From contig NZ_JPMI01000255.1 in the NCBI RefSeq assembly GCF_000733295.1, forward strand, positions 1 to 62,330: DNA of 62,330 bases. Direction: 5' to 3'. The notes beneath the pieces were generated by a model. That model was not told the DNA's origin. It ran no database searches and saw nothing but the letters and a program-made list of their open reading frames with translations. This stretch comes from Archangium violaceum Cb vi76 (GTDB lineage: Bacteria; Myxococcota; Myxococcia; Myxococcales; Myxococcaceae). This document shows, one piece after another, positions 1 through 10,634 of this stretch (positions are counted from its first letter, which is position 1; each line of letters starts with the position of its first letter). The position numbers and the translations under genes are program-made.

Positions 1-19
1 GCGCGGGGTCCTGGCCCGG

Positions 20-880
20 GTGCGTGGCATGGAGACGCTGGAGCCCGCCTATGAGGGCTGGCTCGAGCTGCGGCTGGCGTACGGCGCCGCGCGGTCGCGC
101 TTCCAGGAGGAGCGCGAGCGGTTGGATCAACAGGGCTCCTTCCTGGTGGGCGCGGTGCGTGCGGCGAGTCAGGAGCGGGCCGCTTCAGGCGAGCCGGCTC
201 CGGCGGCGGAGTCGGCGCTCACCTCCGTGGATGCGCCCATGCGGGACTTCCTGCGCCAGGCCGAGGAGAAGCTGGTGAGGGCCCGCGAGGCACTCGCGAA
301 GGAGGAGGCCGAGAGCGAGGCGCGCTTCCAGGCGGCCTTCGAGGAGATCCGCTCCACGGTGATGGACCGGGTGCGGCGTTATCTGGCTGGCTCGCCTCCT
401 CGCTTGAGGCTGCTGCTGCGCAAGGTGGGGGCCACGCGCGCCATCCTCCATGTGGAGCGGGTGGGCGGGGATGCTCCCGTGCTGCTGGTGTACCTCTTCT
501 CCGGGCGCATTCCCTCGCGCTACGGGTTCCTCTTCGATGACTCCACCGAGGACGTGGCGCTCCCGCCCGCGCCGCTCTACCCGGAGGAGGGGGTGGTGCC
601 GGCGGAGGTGCGTCTGGAGGCCCCGGCCCTGGTGGCCCGGGTGCGCGCGCCGGGAGAGGTGCTGCCCGTGAAGGGGTTCCTGCCCGTCTTCGTCCCGCGT
701 CCCGAGGGGGGCGAGGACTTCTTCCGCCTGCTGCAGCGCGGGCCGGTGATGGAAGTGGAGGTGGCCGAGGGCCCGGGCTTCCGCGGGGTGCTCACGCGGG
801 AGGAGTCCGAGCGCTTCGCGGGCCACCTGTTGCGCCTCAAGCTCGAGGGCAGGCTCGAGCTCGAGGTGGAGGCGGGGTAG
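20..880 (+). CDS. Hypothetical protein with N-terminal coiled coil; start uncertain
   Basis: I do not recognise this 286-residue protein. Residues about 15-125 are rich in Glu, Arg, Ala and Gln with heptad-like spacing and are probably a long helical coiled coil. Residues about 130-286 look like alternating beta strands, with no signal peptide or membrane segment. GTG at 20 and ATG at 29 are both possible starts, but the frame is open to the left edge of the window, so the gene may begin upstream. Codon use and GC content match the neighbours. It converges on the lipoprotein gene, with a palindromic repeat between the two. The reading frame is well supported; no function can be assigned. Confidence 0.75.
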   Translation: MRGMETLEPAYEGWLELRLAYGAARSRFQEERERLDQQGSFLVGAVRAASQERAASGEPAPAAESALTSVDAPMRDFLRQAEEKLVRAREALAKEEAESEARFQAAFEEIRSTVMDRVRRYLAGSPPRLRLLLRKVGATRAILHVERVGGDAPVLLVYLFSGRIPSRYGFLFDDSTEDVALPPAPLYPEEGVVPAEVRLEAPALVARVRAPGEVLPVKGFLPVFVPRPEGGEDFFRLLQRGPVMEVEVAEGPGFRGVLTREESERFAGHLLRLKLEGRLELEVEAG

Positions 881-899
881 GGAACCCGGGGGCCGGATA

Positions 900-935
900 C
901 CCTCACCCCAACCCTCTCCCGGGGGGAGAGGGAGG
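900..935. repeat. REP-like palindrome, copy 1
   Basis: Arms CCCTCTCCC (912-920) and GGGAGAGGG (924-932) form a 9-bp perfect stem with a 3-base loop, preceded by CCCTCACCCC. The same module recurs at 4522, 4622 and 15532. It fills the gap between two convergent genes and could fold as a terminator for both. Confidence 0.8.
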
Positions 936-946
936 AGTGGCCGCGG

Positions 947-1825
947 TTACTCGAGGGTGTGCACCAGGCCGATGTCGGCGGTGCCCACGAGCAGCGTGCT
1001 GCCGGTGAACAGGTTGTCGGACTGCGGGCCGCCGAGCTGCGCCGTCTGGAAGACGACGAGGTAGTTGCTGTCCTTCAGGGGGAAGGCGCTGCCCGGGATG
1101 GTGAGGGTCTCCTGCTGCCACTCGCCGGTCGCCGTCACGAGCTGGAGGAAGTCCAGCGGCTCCTTCGGCATGTTGGTGTAGGTGAGCGCACCCTTTCGAC
1201 CATCCATGTCGAGTGGGAGCACGGTGACGAAGCCGAGCGTCAGTGGCTTGCCTCCACTCACCGTGGGCCGTGTCAGCGTGAGGCTCTGGTTGGCCGCGTG
1301 CCGAACGTAGCCACCGGCAGGATGGAGCGCCTCGAGCCGCTCCAGGGCCGGCGCGTCCTTCACCTGGCCCACGTGCGAGTTGCCGCCGTGCACGGCGACG
1401 AAGTTGTAGGTGGCACCATTCACATACTTCACTCCCGCATCGTCGCCATGGTCGCTCGTCAGGCTGTACATGCCCGTGTCCTCACTCTGTTGCTCGAGGG
1501 CGAGCGAGCCCCCGTTCTGGATCTCGATGCGGACGGTGGCATCGGAGAGCGGCTGGGGAGTGCCCTGCTCGCCGTTGCGCGTGGCGAAGAAGACGAAGGC
1601 CTCCGTCTGGCCTGGAATGGTGATCCGCTCCTCTCCAGGGGGAATGCCGCCGTCGGGCAGCGTGCCGGCATCAAGCCCGGCCATGGCGACCAGCGACACG
1701 TCCACGTCCGGTGTGGACAGCAGGGTGCCCACCATCACCTTCTCGGCCAGGAGCTGGTCGAAGTTGCAGGCAAGGGGGACGAGCAGGAGAGCGGTCACGG
1801 CGGCGGACAGCAGGATGCGTTTCAT
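947..1825 (-). CDS. Putative lipoprotein of unknown function
   Basis: The 292-residue product begins with a short basic N-terminus and a hydrophobic stretch ending in a lipobox (LVPLAC, Cys20), so it should be exported and lipidated. The remainder is rich in Gly, Thr and Asp and looks beta-rich, possibly one or two immunoglobulin-like or carboxypeptidase-regulatory-like folds. No catalytic motif is visible. ATG at 1825 is chosen because it directly precedes the signal peptide. No consensus Shine-Dalgarno is evident. It is divergent from the CHASE2 cyclase gene. Localisation is well supported by the lipobox; function is unknown. Confidence 0.8.
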   Translation of the reverse strand: MKRILLSAAVTALLLVPLACNFDQLLAEKVMVGTLLSTPDVDVSLVAMAGLDAGTLPDGGIPPGEERITIPGQTEAFVFFATRNGEQGTPQPLSDATVRIEIQNGGSLALEQQSEDTGMYSLTSDHGDDAGVKYVNGATYNFVAVHGGNSHVGQVKDAPALERLEALHPAGGYVRHAANQSLTLTRPTVSGGKPLTLGFVTVLPLDMDGRKGALTYTNMPKEPLDFLQLVTATGEWQQETLTIPGSAFPLKDSNYLVVFQTAQLGGPQSDNLFTGSTLLVGTADIGLVHTLE

Positions 1826-1923
1826 ATGCGTCTTTCCCGAAGGGGGGCCCGGTCCAGAAGGACGGCCCGGCGAGCGAGCATATCAGGGCCACGGGAGGGC
1901 TGGGGACGGGGGCCGAACGCGGT

Positions 1924-4509
1924 ATGGTGCCTGCTCCCGTGCGAAGCCTTCCCATCTACTCGGCCGGCCTCCGCTTCCTGCAGCGGCTCGGCTACTCGCT
2001 CCTGCAGGCCACGCTCTTCGGCGCCATCCTGGGGCTGCTCGTCTTCTACCGCGTCCCCCGTGCCCTGCTGACCGAGGACGCCACACCCATCGCGTTGCTG
2101 GCCCAGCCCTCGGCGTTGCTGCAGTCCTGGGAGCGCGGCACCTATGATTGGCGCGCCCGCTCGTTGGGAGGCCGCTCCTCGCGCTCGGATCGCGTGGTGG
2201 TGGTGGCGCTCGACGACGAGACGCTCGCCGAGGCCCGCCAGGACGATCACCCCGGCATCGCCTCCAACCCGTGGCCCCGGGAGATCCTGGGCGGCCTGTC
2301 CAACCGGCTCGTCGACGAGGGCGCGGAGTTGGTGCTGCTCGACTTCCCCTTCACCGAGCGCAGTCCGCGCGCCTGCCTCGCCCAGGGCACGCCGGGTCTG
2401 GAGGGGTTGGACGACGACCAGGTCCTCCGCAAGCTGTTGGATCGCCACCCGGAGAAGTCGCTGCTGGCCTTCTCCTGGACGCTGGATCGGGGCATCCCCG
2501 CGGGCAGCCGGTTGTGGCCGTACCGCGTGCGTCTGGGCACCTACCCGAATGAAGTCGAGGCCCGGGGCCGGGTGCAGAAGGTGCTGGCGGATCAGCGTCC
2601 TGCCTATCTGCTCCCCGCGGGCAACGCGCTGGAGGTGTGGGCGGGCGTGGCCAGCGAGCAGGAGGGCCAGCGGGTAGCGCTGGAGCAGGGCGTGCGCGAG
2701 CCGCCGAAGGTGCAGGAGCGCCGCGTCACGGACGACACGCACCGCGTGGGCCCGCTCGAACTCTTCGTGTCGCTGGCCGAGGTGCAGGTGGAGGGGTTGG
2801 ACGTGGCGCAGTTGGAGGAGGTGCGGCAGTTGGAGCACCCGGTGGCGCCACTGCTCGGCTCGGCGAGCCTGTACGGGTCCATCACCGTGCTGCCCGAGCC
2901 GGACGGCGTGGTGAGGGCCGTGCCCCATCTGGTGAGCTACCGCTCGCGCGAGGGAACCCGGCACGTGTTGCCCTCGCTGCCGCTGATGGCGGCGATGCGC
3001 CTGGCGAACACGCGCCAGCTGCGTTACGCGGAGGGCCGGCTGTACGTGGGGGACCGCTTCTCCATCCCCATGGATGAGTCCGGCTACAGCCTGGTGCGCT
3101 GGGACGCGGCGGAAGTAGGGCGCGGCTCGCGGGGCTCGGTGTCGCGGGCCATTCCCGCGTGGAACGTGCTGCTCAACCTCTTCGCCGTGCGCGAGGGCGT
3201 GCCTCCCCGGGCGGTGCACGACATCGAGGGCCGCCTCATCGTCTTCACCAACACCTCGCGCCAGGGCATGCACTCCCAGCACACGCCCATCGGCCAGCAC
3301 ACGCCCGCGGGCGCGGTGCTCGCGCAGTCCCTGGTGAACCTGCTGCAGTCCGAGGGCATCACCCGCGCCACGCCGCGGATGGATCTCTTCCTGACGCTGG
3401 GCATGGCCTTCATTGGCGCCTTCGTGGCGCTCACCTTCAACCGGGGTCTGCGCTCCTTCGGAGACGTGCTGATGTACCTGAGCGCCATGGGCGCGGTGGG
3501 CCTGCTCTACGCCTGGGGGGCCTGGTACGTCTTCATCAACGAGCGCCTGTGGGTGGCGATGATGGGCCCGCTGCTGGCCATGGGCCTCACCTTCATCTTC
3601 ACCATCGTCCAGGCCTCGCGCTCCGAGCGGCAGCTGCGCCACTTCGTCACCGACGTGCTCGGCCGCTATGTCAGCCCCGAGGTGGCGCGGCTCGTCACGC
3701 GTGACCTGCGCCTGCTGACGCGGCCCGAGCGCCGTGAGGTGACGGTCTTCTTCTGTGACCTGGCGGGCTTCTCGCGGCTCTCCAAGGAGCTGACGCCCGA
3801 GCGCCTCATCCAGCTGCTCAACGACTACCTGACGGACGTGACGGACGTGGTGCGGTCCACGCGAGGCCAGGTGGACAAGTACATGGGCGACGCGGTGATG
3901 GCCTTCTGGGGCGCGCCCGTGCGCACCGAGCGCCATGCGCACCACGCCTGCGAGGCCGCGCTGAAGGTGCGCACGGCGCTGTCGGAGCGCCGGGAGTACT
4001 GGGACAAGACGTATGGCCAGCTCCTGCAGTGCCGCATCGGCATCGACAGCGGCGAGGTGCTGGTGGGCGGCATGGGCAGCGACTTCGAGTCCAAGTACTC
4101 CGTCATGGGCGAGTCGGTGAAGCTCTCCATGTTCCTGGAGAGCCTCAACCGTGCCTACGGCACCTTCGTGCTGGTGGGGGACACGGCGGCGCGGCTGGCG
4201 CAGGACGCCTACGTCTTCCGCGAAGTGGATCGGGTGCGGCTCAAGAACCGGACCGAGCCCTCGCGCCTGCACGAGCTGGTGGGCCGCAAGGGGGAGATCT
4301 CCCCGCAGGTGCAGGAGCAGCTCGCGCTCTACGAGCAGGCGCTCACCGCGTACCACCAGCGGCGCTTCGACGAGGCGCTGGCGCTGTTCACGCAAGGCGT
4401 GGAGACGTTCCAGGATCCGGTGGCCGGCGTCTATGCCGAGCGCTGCCGCAAGTTCGCCGCGGCGGCGCCTCCGGAGGACTGGGACGGCGTGTTCGCGCTC
4501 GAGGGGTAG
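1924..4509 (+). CDS. CHASE2-domain class III nucleotide cyclase homologue with altered catalytic residues
   Basis: The 861-residue protein has an N-terminal membrane helix (about 20-45), a large extracytoplasmic CHASE2-type sensory region (about 55-480), three closely spaced membrane helices (about 480-560) and a cytoplasmic class III cyclase domain (about 605-790) with a short helical tail. Metal-binding Asp612 and Asp656 and the base-contacting Lys652 are present. The conserved GDxVNxAxR motif, however, reads GESVKLSMF, so the transition-state Asn and Arg are Lys733 and Phe737. Activity is therefore doubtful; it may be a nucleotide-sensing pseudo-enzyme or act with a partner. ATG 1924 is chosen because upstream codons overlap the divergent lipoprotein gene; GTG 1927 and 1939 are alternatives. 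Confidence 0.9.
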   Translation: MVPAPVRSLPIYSAGLRFLQRLGYSLLQATLFGAILGLLVFYRVPRALLTEDATPIALLAQPSALLQSWERGTYDWRARSLGGRSSRSDRVVVVALDDETLAEARQDDHPGIASNPWPREILGGLSNRLVDEGAELVLLDFPFTERSPRACLAQGTPGLEGLDDDQVLRKLLDRHPEKSLLAFSWTLDRGIPAGSRLWPYRVRLGTYPNEVEARGRVQKVLADQRPAYLLPAGNALEVWAGVASEQEGQRVALEQGVREPPKVQERRVTDDTHRVGPLELFVSLAEVQVEGLDVAQLEEVRQLEHPVAPLLGSASLYGSITVLPEPDGVVRAVPHLVSYRSREGTRHVLPSLPLMAAMRLANTRQLRYAEGRLYVGDRFSIPMDESGYSLVRWDAAEVGRGSRGSVSRAIPAWNVLLNLFAVREGVPPRAVHDIEGRLIVFTNTSRQGMHSQHTPIGQHTPAGAVLAQSLVNLLQSEGITRATPRMDLFLTLGMAFIGAFVALTFNRGLRSFGDVLMYLSAMGAVGLLYAWGAWYVFINERLWVAMMGPLLAMGLTFIFTIVQASRSERQLRHFVTDVLGRYVSPEVARLVTRDLRLLTRPERREVTVFFCDLAGFSRLSKELTPERLIQLLNDYLTDVTDVVRSTRGQVDKYMGDAVMAFWGAPVRTERHAHHACEAALKVRTALSERREYWDKTYGQLLQCRIGIDSGEVLVGGMGSDFESKYSVMGESVKLSMFLESLNRAYGTFVLVGDTAARLAQDAYVFREVDRVRLKNRTEPSRLHELVGRKGEISPQVQEQLALYEQALTAYHQRRFDEALALFTQGVETFQDPVAGVYAERCRKFAAAAPPEDWDGVFALEG

Positions 4510-4521
4510 TGAAGGACAATT

Positions 4522-4554
4522 CCCTCTCCCCCCGGGAGAGGGTCAGGGTGAGGG
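4522..4554. repeat. REP-like palindrome, copy 2
   Basis: Arms 4522-4530 (CCCTCTCCC) and 4534-4542 (GGGAGAGGG) are followed by a GGGTGAGGG tail. It lies just after the cyclase stop codon and is oriented opposite to copy 3, giving a REPIN-like inverted pair between convergent genes. Confidence 0.8.
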
Positions 4555-4621
4555 TGTCCGAACCCGTTCTTCAACCCGTGGCCCTCGGTGTGGCCGGGGA
4601 TTCAACCCGGGTTCACCTGGC

Positions 4622-4656
4622 ACCCTCACCCCGTCCCTCTCCCGATGGGAGAGGGG
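4622..4656. repeat. REP-like palindrome, copy 3
   Basis: A CCCTCACCCC leader precedes arms 4635-4643 (CCCTCTCCC) and 4647-4655 (GGGAGAGGG). It is inverted relative to copy 2 and sits just beyond the stop of the minus-strand ferredoxin gene, so the pair could terminate transcription arriving from both sides. Confidence 0.8.
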
Positions 4657-4671
4657 AAATGGCCGCGGGGA

Positions 4672-5031
4672 TTAGCCGTCCGCCTCGTCCGGGTGGCCGA
4701 AGAGCTCGACGACGGGCTTGTCCTGCTCGATGTGCTCGGCCACCACGCGCTTCATCTTCTCCGGGGTCATGTGCGAGTAGTACACCTCGCCCTCCCAGCC
4801 CATGAGCTGGAAGTCCTCGGGGGAGAGCGGATCCCTCTTGCGTCCCGTCTCCTCGCGGATGACGACGTTGGGACCCATGTGGCAGAAGCCGTAGCAGCCT
4901 CCGCGGTACAGCTCGCAGCGCACCTGGAGCTTGCGGGCGGACAGCTCGTCACGGGCGGCCGCGGCCACGGAGTCGGAGCCGCCTGCCTTGCAGCTCGAGC
5001 CCTTGCACACGGAGAGGCGGTAGCGCTTCAT
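4672..5031 (-). CDS. Thioredoxin-like [2Fe-2S] ferredoxin
   Basis: The 119-residue protein matches the thioredoxin-fold [2Fe-2S] ferredoxin family, related to the NuoE C-terminal domain and the Aquifex-type ferredoxin. Four cluster cysteines are visible: Cys9 and Cys14 in CKGSSC, and Cys46 and Cys50 in GGCYGFC. There is no signal peptide, so it should act as a cytoplasmic electron carrier. It is the last minus-strand gene after nuoI, separated by 177 bases containing a hairpin. Because nuoE and nuoF are missing from this locus, a link to complex I electron input is tempting, but this is inference. ATG 5031 starts directly on the conserved first beta strand. Confidence 0.85.
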   Translation of the reverse strand: MKRYRLSVCKGSSCKAGGSDSVAAAARDELSARKLQVRCELYRGGCYGFCHMGPNVVIREETGRKRDPLSPEDFQLMGWEGEVYYSHMTPEKMKRVVAEHIEQDKPVVELFGHPDEADG

Positions 5032-5142
5032 GCGTCACCCACCCTACGGCGTTTGCGGATGGGCGGAAAGGGTGGCGCGGCCGGTGAGGGCCAGCCCCCT
5101 CGCACGCAGGGAACCGGGTTGGAGGTAGGGGTTGAAACGACA

Positions 5143-5185
5143 CCGGCCCGCCGTCCACCGCATGCGAGCGGGGAGGGCGGGCCGG
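5143..5185 (-). terminator. Hairpin downstream of nuoI
   Basis: A perfect 10-bp stem, CCGGCCCGCC (5143-5152) with GGCGGGCCGG (5176-5185), has a 23-base loop and lies just beyond the nuoI stop. On the minus strand it is followed by only a weak T tract (GTTTC), so it may attenuate rather than end transcription into the ferredoxin gene. Confidence 0.45.
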
Positions 5186-5208
5186 AAGTCGGCGGAGCCG
5201 GACGTGTC

Positions 5209-5970
5209 CTACTTGAGGAACTTCGTCACGGGCACCGGGCCCTCGTTGGAGACGACGGTGGAGCGGGTGCCCGGGGTGGCGTGGTCGCCGTGCGAGTGCC
5301 CCGCCGCGAGCTCGTGGCCGTGGTGGTGTGCCTCGTGGCCCTCGCCGATGCGGGTATGGGCCTCCTTGTGCACGTGGGCCGGCTGCTCCGAGCCCGGGCG
5401 CTTGTTCCACGGATCGGACGGGTGCGACACAGCGGGCCCCTTGAGCAGCTTGGGGATGTCGTAGACGAAGCCCTGCCGGTTGTACTCCGGCGGAGTGTGC
5501 GTGTACGTGTCCATGCGGATGGCGTCCTTGGGGCACGCGTCCACGCACAGGCCGCACACGATGCAGCGCAGCTCATCGATGACGAACTGGGTGGGGAACT
5601 TCTCGATGACGCGCGATTCACCCTCCGCCGCGTCCGCCTCGTACTCCCCGGCCTCGATGTAGATGCACTGGGCCGGGCAGATGGTGGCGCACATGTAGCA
5701 GGCCACGCAGCGCGGCTTGCCATCCTCGCGCGGAACCAGCCGGTGCAGACCGCGGTACCCGGGAGGATAGGCAACCTTCTCCTCGGGGTACTGCACGGTG
5801 GTGACGAGGCTGGTGCCCTTGCGGTCCTCGAACGGGACGCCGACCTCGCGGGTCCCGAAGAGGTTGCGCAGGAAGTGCCGCGTGGTGATGGCCAGACCCT
5901 TGATCAGCTCCGGCAGGTAGGAACGCTCGCGGATGTCGGTGCGGGGATCCTGAGTCGCCTTGTAAGCCAT
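5209..5970 (-). CDS. nuoI: NADH-quinone oxidoreductase subunit I with His-rich C-terminal tail
   Basis: This is the ferredoxin-like NuoI subunit (TYKY/Nqo9 homologue), carrying clusters N6a and N6b of the peripheral arm of complex I. Two binding motifs are clear, [12 protein letters not shown] and [12 protein letters not shown], separated by a Glu/Ala-rich insertion. At 253 residues it is longer than the usual roughly 160-180 because of a C-terminal extension with about 11 histidines in 40 residues (around residues 197-236). It is co-directional with nuoH, 17 bases away, in a C-D-G-H-I order. The function is certain from the motifs. The tail may bind metal, but its role is unknown. Confidence 0.95.
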   Translation of the reverse strand: MAYKATQDPRTDIRERSYLPELIKGLAITTRHFLRNLFGTREVGVPFEDRKGTSLVTTVQYPEEKVAYPPGYRGLHRLVPREDGKPRCVACYMCATICPAQCIYIEAGEYEADAAEGESRVIEKFPTQFVIDELRCIVCGLCVDACPKDAIRMDTYTHTPPEYNRQGFVYDIPKLLKGPAVSHPSDPWNKRPGSEQPAHVHKEAHTRIGEGHEAHHHGHELAAGHSHGDHATPGTRSTVVSNEGPVPVTKFLK

Positions 5971-5987
5971 GGTGTCTTTCTCTCAGC

Positions 5988-7463
<1,476 letters not shown>

Positions 7464-7465
7464 TG

Positions 7466-9337
7466 TCAGATACCCCGGACCCTGGGAGCGCCGAACTCAC
7501 GGTACCCCGGAGGCCGGCCGTCGGCGGCGGTCGGCAGCGGGTTGATGCCCGGCTTCTCCCGGTCGGGAGGAGCCGCCTTGTCCCAATCGAACTCGGCGAA
7601 CGCGCTCACGGCCTTGCCCAGCTCGCGGAACACCTCGCGAGAGGACGTCCAGGCCGCGGTGCCACCCATCTCCCGGGTGAGCTCGGCCGCCAGCGCCCAG
7701 TGCGCCAGGGCGTCGCCCTTGGAGGGGTAGGCCTTGCGGAAGCGCTGCACGATGCCGTCCCCCTGCACGAAGGAGCCATCGAACTCCACGTGCGCGGAGG
7801 CCGGCAGCAGCACGGTGGCCTGCGCGGTGAGGGGCGACTCGTTGGTGGCCTGCGCCACGAACACGTCCAGCTTCGCGGCCGCCTGGGCGAAGGTCTCCTC
7901 GTTGCCCGGCACCTCGGTGCCCACGGCGTAGAGCGCCTTCACCTTGCCGCCGTCCATGGCCTTCACCAGGTCCTCGAACGGCTTGAGCGTCAGCCCCAGG
8001 CCCTGGGCGATCAGCTCCAGGCCCTTGCGGTTGGGGTTGCGGTCCGCCGTGAGGAGGAAGTGGTCCGCCTCACCCTGCGGGCGGCCACCCACGTAGAGCT
8101 CCTTCGCGCCCAGCGTCGCCTTGGCGAAGGAGAGCGAGGCGAGCAGATCCTCGTTGGAGGCCACGGGCGAGGCGAGCACGGCCACCTGGCCCTTCACGCC
8201 GGAGAGCGCCTTGGCGGCGGCCTGGAGGGCCTCCTTGCGCGCCACTTCCGGACGGGCGGTGCCGGTGCCCTGCTGACGGCCCACCACGGCGCTGAGCACG
8301 CGCCCGGTGTTGAGACCCTTGTAGGTCGCGCGGCCGTGGTCGCACATCCAGCTCTTGTTGATGGCCTCGTTCTCGCGCGGGCGGTAGCGGTAGGTGTCCT
8401 GCGCCATGAAGTCCGCGTAGATGTTGCAGCCGCGCGAGCAGCCGGTGCACACGGACGGAGCGGCGGACAGGAACCAGGAGCGGGCGCGGAAGCGGAAGTC
8501 GCGGCTGAGCAGCGCGCCCACCGGGCAGATGTCCACGGTGTTGAGCGAGTAGTTGCTGTTGAGCTCGCTGCCCGGGAAGGTGTCGATGACCTCGTGGCTG
8601 CCACGGCCGAAGATGCCGAGCTGCGGCTCCTTCGGAATTTCGTTCATGAAGCGCACGCAGCGGCTGCAGATGATGCAGCGCTCCTGGTCCAGCACCACGC
8701 GGGGCCCCAGCACCTTGCGCTTGTTCTTCATGACCTTGCCGCCCTCGAGCCGGGAGGGGCGGTAGTCGTAGCGCATGTAGTAGTCCTGCAGCTTGCACTC
8801 ACCGGCCTGGTCGCAGATGGAGCAGTCGACCGGGTGGTTGAGGAGCAGGAACTCCATGACGGCGCGCTGCTGCTCCTTCACCTTGGGCGTGTTGGTCTTG
8901 ATGACCTGGCCCTCGACGAGCGGAGTCTGGCAGCCGGGCACCAGCTTGGGGGCGTTGGAGGCCTCCACCATGCACATGCGGCAGTTGGCCGCGATGGACA
9001 GGCGCGGGTGGTAGCAGAAGTAGGGGATGTCCGAGCCGACCATCTTGGCCGCCTCGACCATGTTCGTCCCCGGCTTCACGACGACTTCCTTGCCGTCGAT
9101 GGTGCAGGTGATGAAGCCCGGGTTCTTCGGCGGGGGCGGCCCGGCCGGCTTGGGCGCGGGCGGCGGGGGAGGCGCCGCGGTGGGAGCGCTGTGCGCGGCC
9201 GGAGGCGTCTCCAGCTTCGCGCCCGCGGGCGGGTTGGAGGGCTCGGAGCCGATCTTCGCCGCCGGCGTATCCGTGGGCGCACCCTTCGGGGGCGGCTGGG
9301 CGTCTCCGGTGGGCTTCTTGGTGTCGTTGTCGCTCAC
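7466..9337 (-). CDS. nuoG: NADH-quinone oxidoreductase subunit G with proline-rich N-terminal extension
   Basis: NuoG carries most iron-sulfur clusters of the complex I peripheral arm. After a low-complexity Pro/Ala-rich leader of about 75 residues come the [2Fe-2S] ligands (CYHPRL, CRMC), the HxxxCxxCxxxxxC motif (HPVDCSICDQAGEC), a CxxCxxC-type [4Fe-4S] site (CIICSRCVRF with a later DICPVGAL), and the molybdopterin-oxidoreductase-type CTGCSRGC motif. The degenerate molybdopterin-like C-terminal region is short, giving 623 residues in total. The start is GTG 9337, overlapping the nuoD stop by four bases (GTGA), which implies translational coupling. No signal peptide is present. Confidence 0.95.
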   Translation of the reverse strand: MSDNDTKKPTGDAQPPPKGAPTDTPAAKIGSEPSNPPAGAKLETPPAAHSAPTAAPPPPPAPKPAGPPPPKNPGFITCTIDGKEVVVKPGTNMVEAAKMVGSDIPYFCYHPRLSIAANCRMCMVEASNAPKLVPGCQTPLVEGQVIKTNTPKVKEQQRAVMEFLLLNHPVDCSICDQAGECKLQDYYMRYDYRPSRLEGGKVMKNKRKVLGPRVVLDQERCIICSRCVRFMNEIPKEPQLGIFGRGSHEVIDTFPGSELNSNYSLNTVDICPVGALLSRDFRFRARSWFLSAAPSVCTGCSRGCNIYADFMAQDTYRYRPRENEAINKSWMCDHGRATYKGLNTGRVLSAVVGRQQGTGTARPEVARKEALQAAAKALSGVKGQVAVLASPVASNEDLLASLSFAKATLGAKELYVGGRPQGEADHFLLTADRNPNRKGLELIAQGLGLTLKPFEDLVKAMDGGKVKALYAVGTEVPGNEETFAQAAAKLDVFVAQATNESPLTAQATVLLPASAHVEFDGSFVQGDGIVQRFRKAYPSKGDALAHWALAAELTREMGGTAAWTSSREVFRELGKAVSAFAEFDWDKAAPPDREKPGINPLPTAADGRPPGYREFGAPRVRGI

Positions 9338-10599
9338 TGCTCGACCTCGCCGCCGATCATGTTGATCGTGTCAAAGGTGGGAATGAGGTCCGCCAGCAGC
9401 TTGCCCTTGATGATGTGGGGCACGGCGGACAGGATGGGGTAGCCCGGCGCGCGCACATGGACCTTGTAGGGACGGCCGCTGCCGTCGCTCACCATGTACC
9501 AGCCCAGCTCGCCGTTGGCCGCCTCGGTGGCGTCGTAGACCTCACCGGCGGGCACCTGCACGCCCTCCATCACCAGCTTGAAGTGCGAGATGACACCTTC
9601 GATGGTGCCGTACACCTCGGGCTTGGGCGGCAGCGCGATGCGCCAGTCGTCCAGGATGATGGGGCCGGCCGGAATCTGCTTGAGCGCCTGGCGGATGATG
9701 CGATCCGACTGCTTCATCTCCTCGATGCGCATCAGATACCGGTCGTAGTTGTCGCCCTTCTCACCGATCGGGACGTCGAAATCCATCCGGTCGTAGACCC
9801 AGTAGGGCTTGGCCTTGCGGACGTCGTAGTCGATGCCGCAGGCGCGCAGGCAGGGGCCCGTCCAGCCGTAGTCGATCGCGTCCTCGGCCGAGATGATGCC
9901 CGTGTCCTTGGTGCGGTCCACGAAGATGCGGTTGCGCGTGAGCAGGCCGTCCATCTCGTCGACCAGTGACATCACCTTGTCGAGCGACTTGATGACCTTC
10001 TCGCTCCAGCCCTCGGGCAGGTCGCGGTTCATGCCGCCAATGCGCCCGAAGTTGGTGGTCAGCCGGGCGCCCGTCAGCTCGGCCACGCGATCCATGATGA
10101 GCTCGCGCGCCTCGACGCCGAAGAGGAAGGGCGCGAAGCCTCCCAGCTCCATGCCCGTCGCGGCCACGCACGTCAGGTGATCATGGATGCGGTGCAGCTC
10201 CGAGCCGATGACGCGGATGTACTGGGCGCGCTCCGGGATCTCCAGGCCGATGAGCTTCTCCACGGCGTTGAGGAAGCCGAAGTTGTTCATCATCGCGGAC
10301 ACGTAGTTCAACCGGTCCGTGTACGGCAGGCACTGCGTCCAGGTGACGTTCTCGCAGCTCTTCTGGAAGCCGCGGTGCAGGAAGCCGATCTCACAGTCGA
10401 TCTCGGCGATGTTCTCGCCCTCGAGCTCCACCTTCAGGCGCACGGTGCCGTGCGTGGCGGGGTGGGAGGGGCCCATGTTCACGTACATCCGCTTGGTCTG
10501 GAGGTGGGCCTCCAGCTCCGCCTCGTGGGCGTAGGCGTCGGTGTCCGGGTTGGGCGCTTCGGGGCTGGGGGGTGACACGGGCTTGTGGGGGTCCGCCAT
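9334..10599 (-). CDS. nuoD: NADH-quinone oxidoreductase subunit D
   Basis: NuoD (49 kDa/Nqo4) forms the quinone-binding site next to NuoB. The 421-residue protein shows the characteristic [14 protein letters not shown] motif near residue 40, [10 protein letters not shown], and the C-terminal [15 protein letters not shown] segment. ATG 10599 is chosen: the frame is open further upstream, but that part overlaps nuoC and has no family similarity. The first 35 residues before the conserved region are Pro/Asp/Glu-rich. It follows nuoC by 35 bases and overlaps nuoG by four, within nuoCDGHI. Confidence 0.96.
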   Translation of the reverse strand: MADPHKPVSPPSPEAPNPDTDAYAHEAELEAHLQTKRMYVNMGPSHPATHGTVRLKVELEGENIAEIDCEIGFLHRGFQKSCENVTWTQCLPYTDRLNYVSAMMNNFGFLNAVEKLIGLEIPERAQYIRVIGSELHRIHDHLTCVAATGMELGGFAPFLFGVEARELIMDRVAELTGARLTTNFGRIGGMNRDLPEGWSEKVIKSLDKVMSLVDEMDGLLTRNRIFVDRTKDTGIISAEDAIDYGWTGPCLRACGIDYDVRKAKPYWVYDRMDFDVPIGEKGDNYDRYLMRIEEMKQSDRIIRQALKQIPAGPIILDDWRIALPPKPEVYGTIEGVISHFKLVMEGVQVPAGEVYDATEAANGELGWYMVSDGSGRPYKVHVRAPGYPILSAVPHIIKGKLLADLIPTFDTINMIGGEVEQ

Positions 10600-10634
10600 G
10601 ATGTCTGTCCTCGGGAGGCTGCCGGTGGGGGCGC

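Noticed and set aside
1822..4395. Long open frame on the minus strand (857 codons) opposite the CHASE2 cyclase
   Set aside because: It is His/Arg/Ala-rich with no domain pattern and mirrors the codon bias of the real plus-strand gene; typical antisense shadow in high-GC DNA.
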